Below are positions 18,473 to 28,300 of a stretch of DNA of 64,000 bases, one piece after another. This DNA is from Streptomyces liliiviolaceus. GTDB taxonomy: Bacteria; Actinomycetota; Actinomycetes; Streptomycetales; Streptomycetaceae. The number at the start of each line of letters is the position of its first letter. Within the stretch, counting starts at the first letter, position 1. Both the position numbers and the translations under genes were made by a program. The stretch covers positions 3,658,001 through 3,722,000 of the forward strand of contig NZ_JAGPYQ010000001.1 in the NCBI RefSeq assembly GCF_018070025.1, given 5' to 3'. The notes beneath the pieces were generated by a model that had not been told where the DNA came from, searched no databases, and saw only the letters and a program-made list of their open reading frames with translations.

Positions 18473-19606
18473 TCAGCCGCGGCCCGTGCGCGGGGGTTCC
18501 ACCATGCGGCCTCGGGGGGCGGCACGCGGACGGTGGGCGTCCGCGCCGCCGTTCGGATGCGTGATGCTCCCCGGCGGCAGAATCGCGTCGGCCGTGTTGA
18601 CGCGAGGCAGGGCGTACGGGTGATGGACGGTCAGCCACCGCAGCATCTGCTCGCGGACGGTGACCCGCACCGTCCACACGTCGTCCGCGTCCTTCGCGGT
18701 GACCAGCGCCCGCACCTCCATCGTGCTGGGCGTGGAATCGGTGACCGCGAGACCGTAGTCGCGCCCGTCCCAGGCCGGGCATTCGCGCAGGATGTCGCGG
18801 AGCTTGTCGCGCATCTCCTCGACGGGCGCGCTGTGATCCAGGTGGAAGAAGACCGTCCCGGTCATCTGCACCCCGCCGCGGGACCAGTTCTCGAACGGCT
18901 GCGAGGTGAAGTACGAGACCGGCATCGTGAACCGGCGCTCGTCCCAGGTGCGCACGGTCAGGAAGGTGAGCGTGATCTCGTCGACCGTGCCCCACTCCCC
19001 GTTCACCACCACCGTGTCCCCGAGCCGCACCATGTCGCCGAAGGCGATCTGCAGCCCGGCGAACATGTTGCTGAGCGTGGACTGCGCGGCCACACCGGCG
19101 ACGATGCCGAGGATGCCGGCCGAGGCGAGCAGCGAGGCACCGGCCGCGCGCATCGCCGGGAACGTCAGCAGCATGGCGGCGACCGCCACCACACCGACGA
19201 CCGCGGAGACGACACGCTGGATCAGCGTCACCTGCGTACGGACCCGGCGGACCCTGGCCGGATCGCGGTGGGCGTGCGCGTAACGGGAGTACGAGGACTC
19301 GACGATCGCCGTGGCGATCCGCACCATGAGCCAGGCCGCGGAACCGATGAGGACCAGGGTCAGGGTCTGGCCGATCCCCGCGGAATGCTCGGGCGCGATG
19401 TGCGCCTGGTCGTACAGCCCTCTCAGCATCGCGGCGCACAGCACGAACTGCAGCGGAAGACGGCAGCGGCGCAGCAGGCCCCACAGCGGGACCTGGGGGT
19501 GGCGTTGATCGGCGCGTCGCAGCAGCAGGTCGACCAGCCAGCCGACGAGCAGCGTCACCACGAGCGAGCCGCCGATCACGATCAGCGGGCGAAGCACGTT
19601 CTCCAT
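18473..19606 (-). CDS. MscS-family small-conductance mechanosensitive channel
   Basis: A 377-residue membrane protein. Four hydrophobic segments lie in residues 1-165 (including TLLVGWLVDLLL and VSAVVGVVAVAAMLL). The pore helix and start of the beta domain follow (ASLLASAGILGIVAGVAAQSTLSNMFAGLQIAFGDMVRLGDTV, about 160-205), which is the MscS signature. A cytoplasmic alpha/beta domain occupies about 205-330. The last 50 residues are Pro/Arg-rich and probably disordered. Such channels open on hypo-osmotic shock. The ATG at 19606 faces the divergent hydrolase gene 97 nt away. Confidence 0.93.
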   Translation of the reverse strand: MENVLRPLIVIGGSLVVTLLVGWLVDLLLRRADQRHPQVPLWGLLRRCRLPLQFVLCAAMLRGLYDQAHIAPEHSAGIGQTLTLVLIGSAAWLMVRIATAIVESSYSRYAHAHRDPARVRRVRTQVTLIQRVVSAVVGVVAVAAMLLTFPAMRAAGASLLASAGILGIVAGVAAQSTLSNMFAGLQIAFGDMVRLGDTVVVNGEWGTVDEITLTFLTVRTWDERRFTMPVSYFTSQPFENWSRGGVQMTGTVFFHLDHSAPVEEMRDKLRDILRECPAWDGRDYGLAVTDSTPSTMEVRALVTAKDADDVWTVRVTVREQMLRWLTVHHPYALPRVNTADAILPPGSITHPNGGADAHRPRAAPRGRMVEPPRTGRG

Positions 19607-19703
19607 GCCTTCGACCGTAACCGGCCCCGGGGGGTCACTAACCTGTGGCCCCGGTCATATCTGGGGCGAACGCGTTGTCAGTGGCGGCTGGCACCATGGA
19701 TCC

Positions 19704-20273
19704 ATGAACATCATGCTCTTCCATTCGACCTTCGGTCTGCGGCCCGCGGTGCGGGACGCGGCGGACCGCCTGCGCGCGGCCGGACACGAGGTGTGGACGC
19801 CCGACCTCTTCGGGGGGCGCACCTTCGAGACCGTCGAGGAGGGCAGGGTCTTCAAGGACGAGCTGGGCAAGGAGGAGTTGCTCAAGCGCGCCATCCTGGC
19901 CGCGGCGCCCTACTCGGAGCGGGGGCTCGTCTACGCCGGGTTCTCGCTGGGCGCGGCGACCGCGCAGACCCTGGCGCTCGGTGACGACAAGGCCCGCGGA
20001 CTGCTGCTCCTGCACGGCACGTCCGACATCGCGGAGACCGCCTCGGTGGACGGGCTGCCGGTCCAGCTGCATGTCGCGGAGCCGGACGCCTTCGAGCCCG
20101 ACGACTGGCTGACCGCCTGGTATCTGCAGATGGGCAAGGCGGGGGCCGACGTGGAGGTCTACAGATACGCGGGCGCCGGACACCTCTACACCGACCCCGG
20201 TCTCCCGGACTACGACGAGGAGGCCGCCGAGGCCACCTGGCGGGTGGCACTCGGCTTCCTCGAAACGCTGTAG
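19704..20273 (+). CDS. Dienelactone hydrolase-family protein
   Basis: A 189-residue alpha/beta hydrolase. The family pattern is clear: HSTFGLRPAVRDAADRLRAAGHEV at the N-terminus, the nucleophile region YAGFSLGAATAQTLAL and a C-terminal GAGHLYTDPGLPDYDEEAAE containing the likely catalytic His. In the nucleophile elbow (GFSLGA) Ser replaces the Cys of true dienelactone hydrolases, as in many relatives. The substrate is unknown. The ATG at 19704 is preferred because the conserved start MNIMLFHSTFG begins there; an upstream in-frame ATG at 19605 would overlap the divergent gene. Confidence 0.86.
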   Translation: MNIMLFHSTFGLRPAVRDAADRLRAAGHEVWTPDLFGGRTFETVEEGRVFKDELGKEELLKRAILAAAPYSERGLVYAGFSLGAATAQTLALGDDKARGLLLLHGTSDIAETASVDGLPVQLHVAEPDAFEPDDWLTAWYLQMGKAGADVEVYRYAGAGHLYTDPGLPDYDEEAAEATWRVALGFLETL

Positions 20274-20296
20274 CGCCGACCGGTGCCTGACCGGGA

Positions 20297-21964
20297 TCAG
20301 ACCGGGTCGTACGTCCGCTCGACCTTCTGTGTGCCGCTGCGCGTGCGGTACGAACGGGTCCAGGCCGCCGTCGCGTTCGTGGTCGTACGGTCGGAGAGGA
20401 CGTAGTAGTCCATCTGCGCCCGCTCGGCGGTGAGGTCGAGGACGCCGTAGCCGTGATGGTCGGTGTCGACCCAGTGGACATGCCGGTTGGCGGCGCGGAT
20501 CACCGGTGACGCCAGGGCCGAGACCGTGCCCTCGGGCACCTTGACGAGGTCGTCGAGGTTGTCGGAGGTCACCGAGGTGACGACGAACTCGGTGGCGGCG
20601 GAGGCCGACAGCGGATACGTACCGGCGTTGTCGGGCACGTCGTTGGCCCAGGCCATGTGGATGTCGCCGGTGAGGAAGACCGTGTTGCGGATCGCGTTGT
20701 CCCGCAGGTGCGCGAGGAGTTCGCGGCGGTCGTCGGTGTAGCCGTCCCACTGGTCGGTGTTGAGGGCGAGGCCCTCCTTGGGCAGGCCGAGCAGTTCGGC
20801 GAGGGGCTTGAGGAGTTCGGCGGAGAGCGAGCCGATGGCGAAGGGGGCGATCATCACGGAGTTGCCGACCAGCCGCCAGGTGGTGTCGGAGGAGCGCAGG
20901 CCCGCCTTCAGCCAGTCGAGCTGCGCCCGGCCCGTGAGCGTACGGTCCGGGTCGTCCACCGTGCCGTTGCCGACCTTGACCTGCTGCGAGCGGTACGAGC
21001 GCAGGTCGAGCAGGGAGAGGTCGGCGAGCCTGCCGAAGCGCAGCCGCCGGTAGGTGGTGCCCTCGACGGCGGGGCGGACCGGCATCCACTCGAAGTAGGC
21101 CTGCTTGGCGGCGGCCTGACGGGCGGACCAGGTGCCCTCGGCGCCCTCGGTGTGGTTCTCGGCGCCGCCCGACCAGGCGTCGTTGGCGAACTCGTGGTCG
21201 TCCCAGATCGCGATGACCGGAGCCGCCGCGTGCAGGGCCCGCAGGTCGGGGTCGGTCTTGTAACGGCCGTGCCGGGTGCGGTAGTCGGCGAGGGTGACGA
21301 TCTCGTGCGCCGGGGCGTGCGGGCGTACGACCGTGTCCCGCGTCGCGTACTCGCCGGTGCCGTACTCGTAGATGTAGTCGCCCAGGTGCAGCCAGGCGTC
21401 CAGGTCGCCGCGCGCGGCCAGGTGCCGGTACGCCGAGAAGTAGCCGGCCTCCCAGTTGGCGCAGGACACCACCCCGAAGCGCATCCCGGCCACGGCCGCG
21501 TCGTGGGCGGGGGCCGTGCGGGTGCGGGCGGGCGGTGAGTCGGTGCCACCGCTGGAGAAGCGGAACCAGTAGTCGGTGGCGGGCAGCAGGCCGCGGACGT
21601 CCGCCTTGACGGTGTGGTCGGAGGCGGCGGTCGCGGTGGTGGAGCCCTTCGCGACGATCGTCGTGAACGCCTTGTCCGTGGCCACCGTCCAGCCGACCTC
21701 GACGTCCGGGCCGACTCCGGAGCCCGGGGTCGCCCCGGCGGTGGGCGTCACCCGCGTCCACAGGAGGACGCCGTCCGGCAGCGGGTCGCCCGAGGCGACG
21801 CCGTGCAGGAACGCGGGGGCCTCGGCGGCGCGGGCCGGCAGCGCCGCGGCGAGCGGGGCCCCGAGCACGGCGGTGGCCGCGGCCGCCTTGACCACCGTAC
21901 GGCGGCTCGGGGCGGGGGAGTCGGGGCCGGAGGGGCTGGTGTGGGATCTGATGCGACTGGTCAC
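20297..21964 (-). CDS. phoD: PhoD-family alkaline phosphatase/phosphodiesterase, Tat-exported
   Basis: A 555-residue secreted phosphatase that releases phosphate from esters outside the cell. The N-terminus has a twin-arginine signal ([17 protein letters not shown]) with a likely cleavage after ARA near residue 46. Metal-ligand motifs of PhoD follow in order: [37 protein letters not shown] and [13 protein letters not shown]. These bind Fe3+/Ca2+ in characterised PhoD. Length is normal. Streptomyces phoD is under PhoP control; a candidate PHO-box-like tract lies upstream at 22002-22028. The preceding minus-strand gene ends 109 nt upstream. Confidence 0.93.
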   Translation of the reverse strand: MTSRIRSHTSPSGPDSPAPSRRTVVKAAAATAVLGAPLAAALPARAAEAPAFLHGVASGDPLPDGVLLWTRVTPTAGATPGSGVGPDVEVGWTVATDKAFTTIVAKGSTTATAASDHTVKADVRGLLPATDYWFRFSSGGTDSPPARTRTAPAHDAAVAGMRFGVVSCANWEAGYFSAYRHLAARGDLDAWLHLGDYIYEYGTGEYATRDTVVRPHAPAHEIVTLADYRTRHGRYKTDPDLRALHAAAPVIAIWDDHEFANDAWSGGAENHTEGAEGTWSARQAAAKQAYFEWMPVRPAVEGTTYRRLRFGRLADLSLLDLRSYRSQQVKVGNGTVDDPDRTLTGRAQLDWLKAGLRSSDTTWRLVGNSVMIAPFAIGSLSAELLKPLAELLGLPKEGLALNTDQWDGYTDDRRELLAHLRDNAIRNTVFLTGDIHMAWANDVPDNAGTYPLSASAATEFVVTSVTSDNLDDLVKVPEGTVSALASPVIRAANRHVHWVDTDHHGYGVLDLTAERAQMDYYVLSDRTTTNATAAWTRSYRTRSGTQKVERTYDPV

Positions 21965-22001
21965 GGCCGGTCACATTACTGATGGGTAGGGCTTTCTGTA
22001 A

Positions 22002-22028
22002 GGCGAAATGCGTGAAGGGCGGGCGAAC
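22002..22028 (-). promoter_or_regulatory. Possible PHO-box-like direct repeats upstream of phoD
   Basis: The minus strand reads GTTCGCCCGCC then CTTCACGCATT, two 11-nt units that resemble the PhoP-binding repeat (consensus close to GTTCACC) known from Streptomyces. The match is imperfect and the tract overlaps the hairpin at 22012-22051, so the assignment is tentative. Confidence 0.35.
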
Positions 22029-22051
22029 GCGGAAAGTTCGCCCGCCCTCAC
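22012..22051 (-). terminator. Hairpin between the thioredoxin-fold gene and phoD
   Basis: A 13-bp perfect stem (22016-22028 with 22036-22048) closes a 7-nt loop, starting 22 nt after the stop of the minus-strand gene at 22074. A weak T-tract (TCACGCATTT) follows on the minus strand. It probably ends that transcript. Confidence 0.5.
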
Positions 22052-22073
22052 GGAAGGTGCCGCCCGGAAGGCG

Positions 22074-22874
22074 TTACTCGGTGACGCCCGCGTCCTTGAG
22101 CGCCTTCTGCCAGTCGGCGACCGTGCTCGGGTTCGTGATCACCTTGTCGTTGATCTTGATGGTCGGCGTCGAGTCGACACCCTTGGCGTCGTCGAACGTC
22201 TTGCTCATCCTCATCGCCCAGGCGTCGTACGTGCCCTTGTTGACGGCGTCCTGGAACTTCTTGTTGTCCTTCAGCGCGTCCACCGTGTTCGCCACCTTGA
22301 TCAGGTAGCTGTCCTTGGCGAGGTCGTCGGTCGTCTCCTCCGGGTGGTACTTCGTGGAGTACAGCGCGGTCTTGTACTCCAGGAAGGCCTCGGGGCTGAC
22401 GTTCAGCGCGGCGCCGAGCGCGCTCACGCCGTTCTTCGAGCCCTCGCCGCCGAGGTTGCCGTCGAGGAACGTGCCGAGGGTGAAGGAGAGCTTGTAGTCG
22501 CCGTCCGTCATGCCCTTGTTGACGGTCTCGCCGACCGTCTGCTCGAAGGAGGCACAGGCCGGGCAGCGCGGGTCCTCGTAGAGGTGGACCGTGTTGTCGG
22601 TCTTGGACTCGCCGATGACGACGGTCGAGCCGTTCTTGCCGCTGGTGTTGGCGGGGGCGACGACCTTCGCGTCGGCCGCCGCGTCCCACTTCGAGGGCTC
22701 GTTGTTCTGTACGACGGCGTAGCCGATGCCGCCGGCTATCGCGAGGACCGCGACGATCGAACCGGCGACGACGATCTGCCGCTTGGCCTTGTCGCGCTTG
22801 GCCTGCCGCTCGCGCTCGATGCGCAGCCGCTCACGGGCCGCCGACTTCGAGGCCTGGCTGTTCCGCTTGCTCAT
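22074..22874 (-). CDS. Membrane-anchored DsbA-like thioredoxin-fold protein (CPAC)
   Basis: A 266-residue protein with a charged cytoplasmic N-terminus (MSKRNSQASKSAARERLRIE), one membrane segment (about 33-55) and an extracytoplasmic DsbA/DsbG-like thioredoxin domain. The redox motif is EDPRCPACASFEQ (CPAC) and the cis-proline region is STPTIKIND. Proteins of this type form or isomerise disulfides in exported proteins or reduce specific clients. A paralogue with the same layout is at 52335. An unknown membrane protein gene lies 45 nt upstream on the same strand and may be co-transcribed. Confidence 0.88.
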   Translation of the reverse strand: MSKRNSQASKSAARERLRIERERQAKRDKAKRQIVVAGSIVAVLAIAGGIGYAVVQNNEPSKWDAAADAKVVAPANTSGKNGSTVVIGESKTDNTVHLYEDPRCPACASFEQTVGETVNKGMTDGDYKLSFTLGTFLDGNLGGEGSKNGVSALGAALNVSPEAFLEYKTALYSTKYHPEETTDDLAKDSYLIKVANTVDALKDNKKFQDAVNKGTYDAWAMRMSKTFDDAKGVDSTPTIKINDKVITNPSTVADWQKALKDAGVTE

Positions 22875-22919
22875 GATGGGTTCTCCGTGGGTGTGACAGA
22901 TGTACGGGGACTGGTGTGC

Positions 22920-23606
22920 TTAGGCGGTGACGGCCCAGCACGGCGGTCCACGCCGTCCCATCGAGTGCACGAAGAGCCGCGTACGCGTGGCGGCGACCCG
23001 GCGCGTGGGCCGCGGCAGCCGGCGCACCGGAGTGAGATGCACGGTCACCGCGGCGACCGCGACCAGCAGCGGCCGGAAGGTGGCGGCGGCCATCGCGTCC
23101 AGGAGCTGGGCCAGGGCCCGCTCGCCGCGGCGCAGCCAGGCGGCGGCGAGGAGGCCGACACCGATGTGCGCGCCGAGCAGCAGCCAGGCGGCGCCCGGGT
23201 CGGCCTGCGCGAGCAGGGCCGCGGCGGGAGTCGTCTCGCCGCCCGTCACGCGGGCCAGCGGGGTGCCGACCTCGCCGCCCCCGCAGAGCACGTCGAGACC
23301 GACCGAGCGCAGCGGGCCCGCGACGGGGCCGCCCGCCTTGCCGTAACAGGCGTGCTGGCCCGCGGTGAACAGCGTGTCGGCGGTCAGTTCCAGCGGGATC
23401 AGCAGGGCCGCGATCCGTCCGAAGCCGCGCTCGCGGCCCGCCAGCGCGTACGCGACGACGAAGACGGCTCCGGCGAGTGCGGCCACGGTGGCCAGCGGCA
23501 GGGGGACCCGGGACAGCAGCACGTGCGACGCGGTGCTGAGCGTCACGACCAGTGCCGTGAACAGCGCCGCGCGCACGGCTCTGAGCTGGGTCCCTGATAT
23601 GTCCAT
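22920..23606 (-). CDS. Conserved hypothetical integral membrane protein
   Basis: I do not recognise a named family. The 228-residue protein has four or five hydrophobic segments (about 12-30, 36-55, 62-80, 138-158 and 175-195), a central Cys-containing loop (QHACYGKAGGP and LDVLCGGGEVG) and a basic C-terminus ending GRRGPPCWAVTA. It is immediately upstream of the CPAC thioredoxin-fold gene on the same strand. That pairing raises the possibility that its cysteines are redox partners of that protein, as in VKOR/DsbB pairs, but no CxxC motif is present, so this is speculation. Confidence 0.7.
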   Translation of the reverse strand: MDISGTQLRAVRAALFTALVVTLSTASHVLLSRVPLPLATVAALAGAVFVVAYALAGRERGFGRIAALLIPLELTADTLFTAGQHACYGKAGGPVAGPLRSVGLDVLCGGGEVGTPLARVTGGETTPAAALLAQADPGAAWLLLGAHIGVGLLAAAWLRRGERALAQLLDAMAAATFRPLLVAVAAVTVHLTPVRRLPRPTRRVAATRTRLFVHSMGRRGPPCWAVTA

Positions 23607-23677
23607 GGTTCCGAAGAGTCTGTCACGTACTCCTGTAAGGGACCCCTAAAGGGATCCTGTGGGTGGCACGCGGGCGG

Positions 23678-25006
23678 CTACAGGCCCGGGATCCGGCCGT
23701 TGCGGTACAGGTCCACGAAGATCTGGTGGTCCTCACGCGCGCGTGCCCCGTACTCGTGCGCGAAGTCGACCAGGAGGTCGCCGAAGTTCTCCTCGTCGCC
23801 CGCGATCGCCGCGTCGATGGCGCGCTCGGTGGAGAACGGCACCAGCTCCGAGTGGCCGCTCTCGTCGTCCGCGGCGGCGTGCATGGTGGCGGTGGACCGG
23901 CCGAGGTCGGCGACGACCGCCGCGATCTCCTCCGGGTCGTCGATGTCGCCCCAGTCCAGGTCCACCGCGTACGGCGAGACCTCGGCGACCAGCTGGCCCG
24001 CGCCGTCCAGCTCGGTCCAGCCCAGCCACGGGTCGGCGTGCGCCTGCAGGGCACGTTGCGAGATCACCGTGCGGTGGCCCTCGTGCTGGAAGTACTCGCG
24101 GATCGAGGAGTCCGTGATGTGCCGCGAGACGGCCGGGGTCTGGGCCTGCTTGATGTAGATCACCACATCGTTCTCCAGGGCGTCGGTGGCGCCCTCCAGA
24201 AGGATGTTGTACGAGGGCAGCCCGGCCGAGCCGATACCGATGCCGCGGCGGCCCACGACGTCCTTCACCCGGTACGAGTCGGGGCGGTCCAGGGACGACT
24301 CGGGCAGCGTCTCCAGATAGCCGTCGAAGGCGGCCAGGACCTTGTAGCGGGTGGCCGCGTCCAGCTCGATGGAGCCGCCGCCCGGCGCGAAACGGCGCTC
24401 GAAGTCGCGGATCTCGGTCATCGAGTCGAGCAGCCCGAAACGGGTCAGCGAGCGCGCGTCCCGCAGGGCGTCCAGCAGGGGTCCCTGGGCGGTGTCCAGC
24501 GTGAAGGGCGGCACCTCGTCGCTCTTGGCGCCCGTCGCCAGGGCGTGGATGCGCTCCCGGTACGCCACCGCGTACGTCCGGACCAGGGAGGTGATCTGCT
24601 CGTCGCTCAGCGCCTTCGCGTAGCCGATCAGGGCCACGGAGGCCGCGAGGCGCTTGAGGTCCCAGGTGAACGGGCCGACGTACGCCTCGTCGAAGTCGTT
24701 CACATTGAAGATCAGCCGGCCCTGGGCGTCCATGTACGTGCCGAAGTTCTCCGCGTGCAGGTCGCCGTGGATCCACACCCGGGAGGTGCGCTCGTCCAGG
24801 TAGGGGCCGCCCCGCTTCTCCTGCTCCAGGTCGTGGTAGAAGAGCCCTGCCGTCCCGCGGTAGAACGCGAACGCCGAAGCCGCCATCTTCCGGAACTTCA
24901 CGCGGAACGCGGCCGGATCGGCGGCCAGCAGATCGCCGAAGGCGGTGTTGAAGACGGCGAGGATCTCTTCGCCGCGCTGCTCGGCGCTGAGCTGCGGAAC
25001 CGACAT
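23678..25006 (-). CDS. DUF2252 protein, kinase-like fold
   Basis: A 442-residue protein of the DUF2252 family, whose activity is not known. Motifs resemble aminoglycoside-phosphotransferase-type kinases: VWIHGDLHAENFGTY (HGDxHxxN, catalytic loop, about residues 88-102), then FNVNDFDEAYVGPFTWDLKRLA (metal-binding Asp) about 20 residues later. Downstream marks include VVGRRGIGIGSAGLPSYNILLEG and VIYIKQAQ. The ATG at 25006 has GGAGG at good spacing. It is divergent from dnaE, with 317 nt between the starts. Confidence 0.87.
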   Translation of the reverse strand: MSVPQLSAEQRGEEILAVFNTAFGDLLAADPAAFRVKFRKMAASAFAFYRGTAGLFYHDLEQEKRGGPYLDERTSRVWIHGDLHAENFGTYMDAQGRLIFNVNDFDEAYVGPFTWDLKRLAASVALIGYAKALSDEQITSLVRTYAVAYRERIHALATGAKSDEVPPFTLDTAQGPLLDALRDARSLTRFGLLDSMTEIRDFERRFAPGGGSIELDAATRYKVLAAFDGYLETLPESSLDRPDSYRVKDVVGRRGIGIGSAGLPSYNILLEGATDALENDVVIYIKQAQTPAVSRHITDSSIREYFQHEGHRTVISQRALQAHADPWLGWTELDGAGQLVAEVSPYAVDLDWGDIDDPEEIAAVVADLGRSTATMHAAADDESGHSELVPFSTERAIDAAIAGDEENFGDLLVDFAHEYGARAREDHQIFVDLYRNGRIPGL

Positions 25007-25323
25007 CGCTGGGTGCCTCCTGGTGCAGGTGGTGCATGACGAGTGGGACGGAATGTGCGGCCCGCCGGAGCGGTTGTCTCCGTCATCCTCCAACGGACGG
25101 GGGTGCACGGGAGTGCCCGTTTACCGTCCGATGAAGGTACGTCCGAAGGTACGGGGGGAAGCGCCCACCCGTCACCCGACCGCCGCCCCTCATCGAGGCG
25201 CTGCGCGCCACAGTGCTTGACTCAAGTGTCAGTGCTCAGGCATACACTTCGTGGCTGTCCCCCCAGACTGTCCGCAGCCGGTAGGGATCTCGTCGACGCC
25301 AGTTCTTCTTGGAGGCCGAAGCC
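25007..25323. promoter_or_regulatory. Divergent promoter region between the DUF2252 gene and dnaE
   Basis: The 317-nt gap is non-coding. On the + strand TTGACT (25217-25222) lies ahead of CATACACT (25241-25248), a plausible promoter with an 18-20 bp spacer. The -35 sits inside the palindrome CTTGACTCAAG (25216-25226). dnaE has a strong ribosome binding site, GGAGG at 25311-25315. I see no clear minus-strand promoter. Confidence 0.5.
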
Positions 25324-28300
25324 GTGTCAAAGCCGCCGTTCACGCACCTGCACGTCCACACCCAGTACTCGCTGCTGGACGGTGCCGCGCGGCTGAAGGA
25401 CATGTTCGACGCGTGCAACGAGATGGGCATGTCGCACATTGCGATGTCCGACCACGGCAATCTCCACGGCGCCTACGACTTCTTCCACTCGGCCAAGAAG
25501 GCGGGCGTCACCCCGATCATCGGCATCGAGGCGTACGTGGCCCCCGAGTCACGGCGCAACAAGCGCAAGATCAAGTGGGGCCAGCCGCACCAGAAGCGGG
25601 ACGACATCTCCGGTTCCGGCGGTTACACCCACAAGACGATCTGGGCGGCGAACAAGACGGGGCTGCACAACCTGTTCAGGCTCTCCTCGGACGCGTACGC
25701 GGAGGGCTGGCTGCAGAAGTGGCCCCGCATGGACAAGGAGAGCATCTCCCAGTGGTCCGAGGGGCTGATCGCCTCCACCGGCTGCCCCTCCGGTGAGCTG
25801 CAGACCCGGCTGCGCCTCGGCCAGTTCGACGAGGCGGTGAAGGCGGCCTCCGAGTACCAGGACATCTTCGGCAAGGACCGGTACTTCCTGGAGCTGATGG
25901 ACCACGGCATCGAGATCGAGAGCCGGGTCCGCGACGACCTCCTGCGCGTCGGCAAGAAGCTGGGCATCCCGCCCCTGGTGACGAACGACTCGCACTACAC
26001 GTACGCCCACGAGGCGACCGCGCACGACGCGCTGCTGTGCATCCAGACCGGCAAGAACCTCTCCGACCCGGACCGCTTCCGCTTCGACGGCACCGGTTAC
26101 TACCTGAAGTCGACGGACGAGATGTACGCCGTGGACTCCTCGGACGCCTGGCAGGAAGGGTGTGCGAACACCCTCCTGGTGGCCGAGCAGATCGACACGA
26201 CCGGCATGTTCGAGGCGAAGAACCTCATGCCGAAGTTCGACATCCCCGACGGCTTCACCGAGGTCACCTGGTTCCAGGAGGAGGTGCGCCGCGGCATGGA
26301 GCGCCGCTTCCCCGGCGGCGTCCCCGACGACCGCCAGAAGCAGGCCGAGTACGAGATGGACGTCATCATCCAGATGGGGTTCCCGGGCTACTTCCTCGTC
26401 GTCGCCGACTTCATCATGTGGGCCAAGAACCAGGGCATCGCGGTCGGCCCAGGCCGAGGCTCCGCGGCCGGCTCGATCGTCGCCTACGCCATGGGCATCA
26501 CCGACCTCGACCCGATCCCGCACGGTCTGATCTTCGAGCGGTTCCTGAACCCCGAGCGCGTCTCCATGCCCGACGTCGACATCGACTTCGACGAGCGCCG
26601 GCGCGTCGAGGTGATCAGGTACGTGACCGAGAAGTACGGCGCCGACAAGGTCGCCATGATCGGCACGTACGGCAAGATCAAGGCGAAGAACGCCATCAAG
26701 GACTCCGCGCGCGTGCTGGGCTACCCGTACGCGATGGGCGACCGGCTCACCAAGGCCATGCCCGCCGACGTCCTCGGCAAGGGCATCGACCTGAACGGCA
26801 TCACGGACCCCAAGCACCCGCGCTACGGCGAGGCCGGCGAGATCCGCGGGATGTACGAGAACGAGCCGGACGTCAAGAAGGTCATCGACACCGCGAAGGG
26901 CGTCGAGGGCCTGGTCCGCCAGATGGGTGTGCACGCGGCCGGCGTGATCATGTCCAGCGAGCCCATCGTCGACCACGCCCCGGTGTGGGTGCGGCACACG
27001 GACAACGTCACGATCACCCAGTGGGACTACCCGCAGTGCGAGTCGCTCGGCCTGCTCAAGATGGACTTCCTGGGCCTGCGCAACCTCACGATCATGGACG
27101 ACGCCATCAAGATGGTGAAGGCCAACAAGGGCATCGACCTGGAGATGCTCTCCCTCCCGCTGGACGACCCCAAGACCTTCGAACTGCTCTGCCGCGGTGA
27201 CACCCTCGGTGTCTTCCAGTTCGACGGCGGCCCGATGCGCTCGCTGCTCCGCCAGATGCAGCCCGACAACTTCGAGGACATCTCCGCCGTCTCGGCCCTC
27301 TACCGGCCGGGCCCGATGGGCATGAACTCGCACATCAACTACGCGGAGCGCAAGAACAAGCGCCAGGAGATCACCCCGATCCACAAGGAGCTGGAGGAGC
27401 CGCTCGAAGAGGTCCTGGCGGTCACCTACGGCCTGATCGTCTACCAGGAGCAGGTCCAGAAGGCCGCCCAGATCATCGCCGGCTACTCGCTCGGCGAGGC
27501 CGACATCCTGCGCCGCGTGATGGGCAAGAAGAAGCCCGAGGAACTGGCGAAGAACTTCGTCCTCTACCAGGCGGGCGCCCGGAAGAACGGCTACAGCGAC
27601 GAGGCGATCCAGGCCCTGTGGGACGTACTGGTCCCGTTCGCCGGATACGCGTTCAACAAGGCGCACTCGGCCGCGTACGGACTGGTGTCGTACTGGACCG
27701 GCTATCTGAAGGCGAACTACCCGGCCGAGTACATGGCCGCGCTGCTCACCTCGGTCAAGGACGACAAGGACAAGTCGGCGGTCTACCTGAACGAGTGCCG
27801 GCGCATGAAGATCAAGGTCCTGCCGCCGAACGTCAACGAATCGGAGCAGAACTTCGCCGCGCAGGGCGACGACGTGATCCTCTTCGGCCTCTCCGCCGTC
27901 CGCAACGTCGGCACGAACGTCGTCGAGTCGATCATCCGCAGCCGCAAGGCCAAGGGGAAGTACAACTCCTTCCCCGACTACCTCGACAAGGTCGAGGCCG
28001 CCGCCTGCAACAAGCGCACCACGGAATCCCTCATCAAGGCCGGCGCCTTCGACACGATGGGGCACACGCGCAAGGGCCTCACCGCGCACTTCGAGCCGAT
28101 GATCGACAACGTGGTCGCGGTGAAGAGGAAAGAGGCCGAGGGACAGTTCGACCTCTTCGGCGGCATGGGCGAGGCCGACAACAGCGAGCCCGGCTTCGGA
28201 CTCGACGTGGAGTTCACCACCGACGAGTGGGACAAGGCCTACCTGCTCGCCCAGGAGCGGGAGATGCTCGGCCTGTACGTCTCCGACCACCCGCTCTTCG

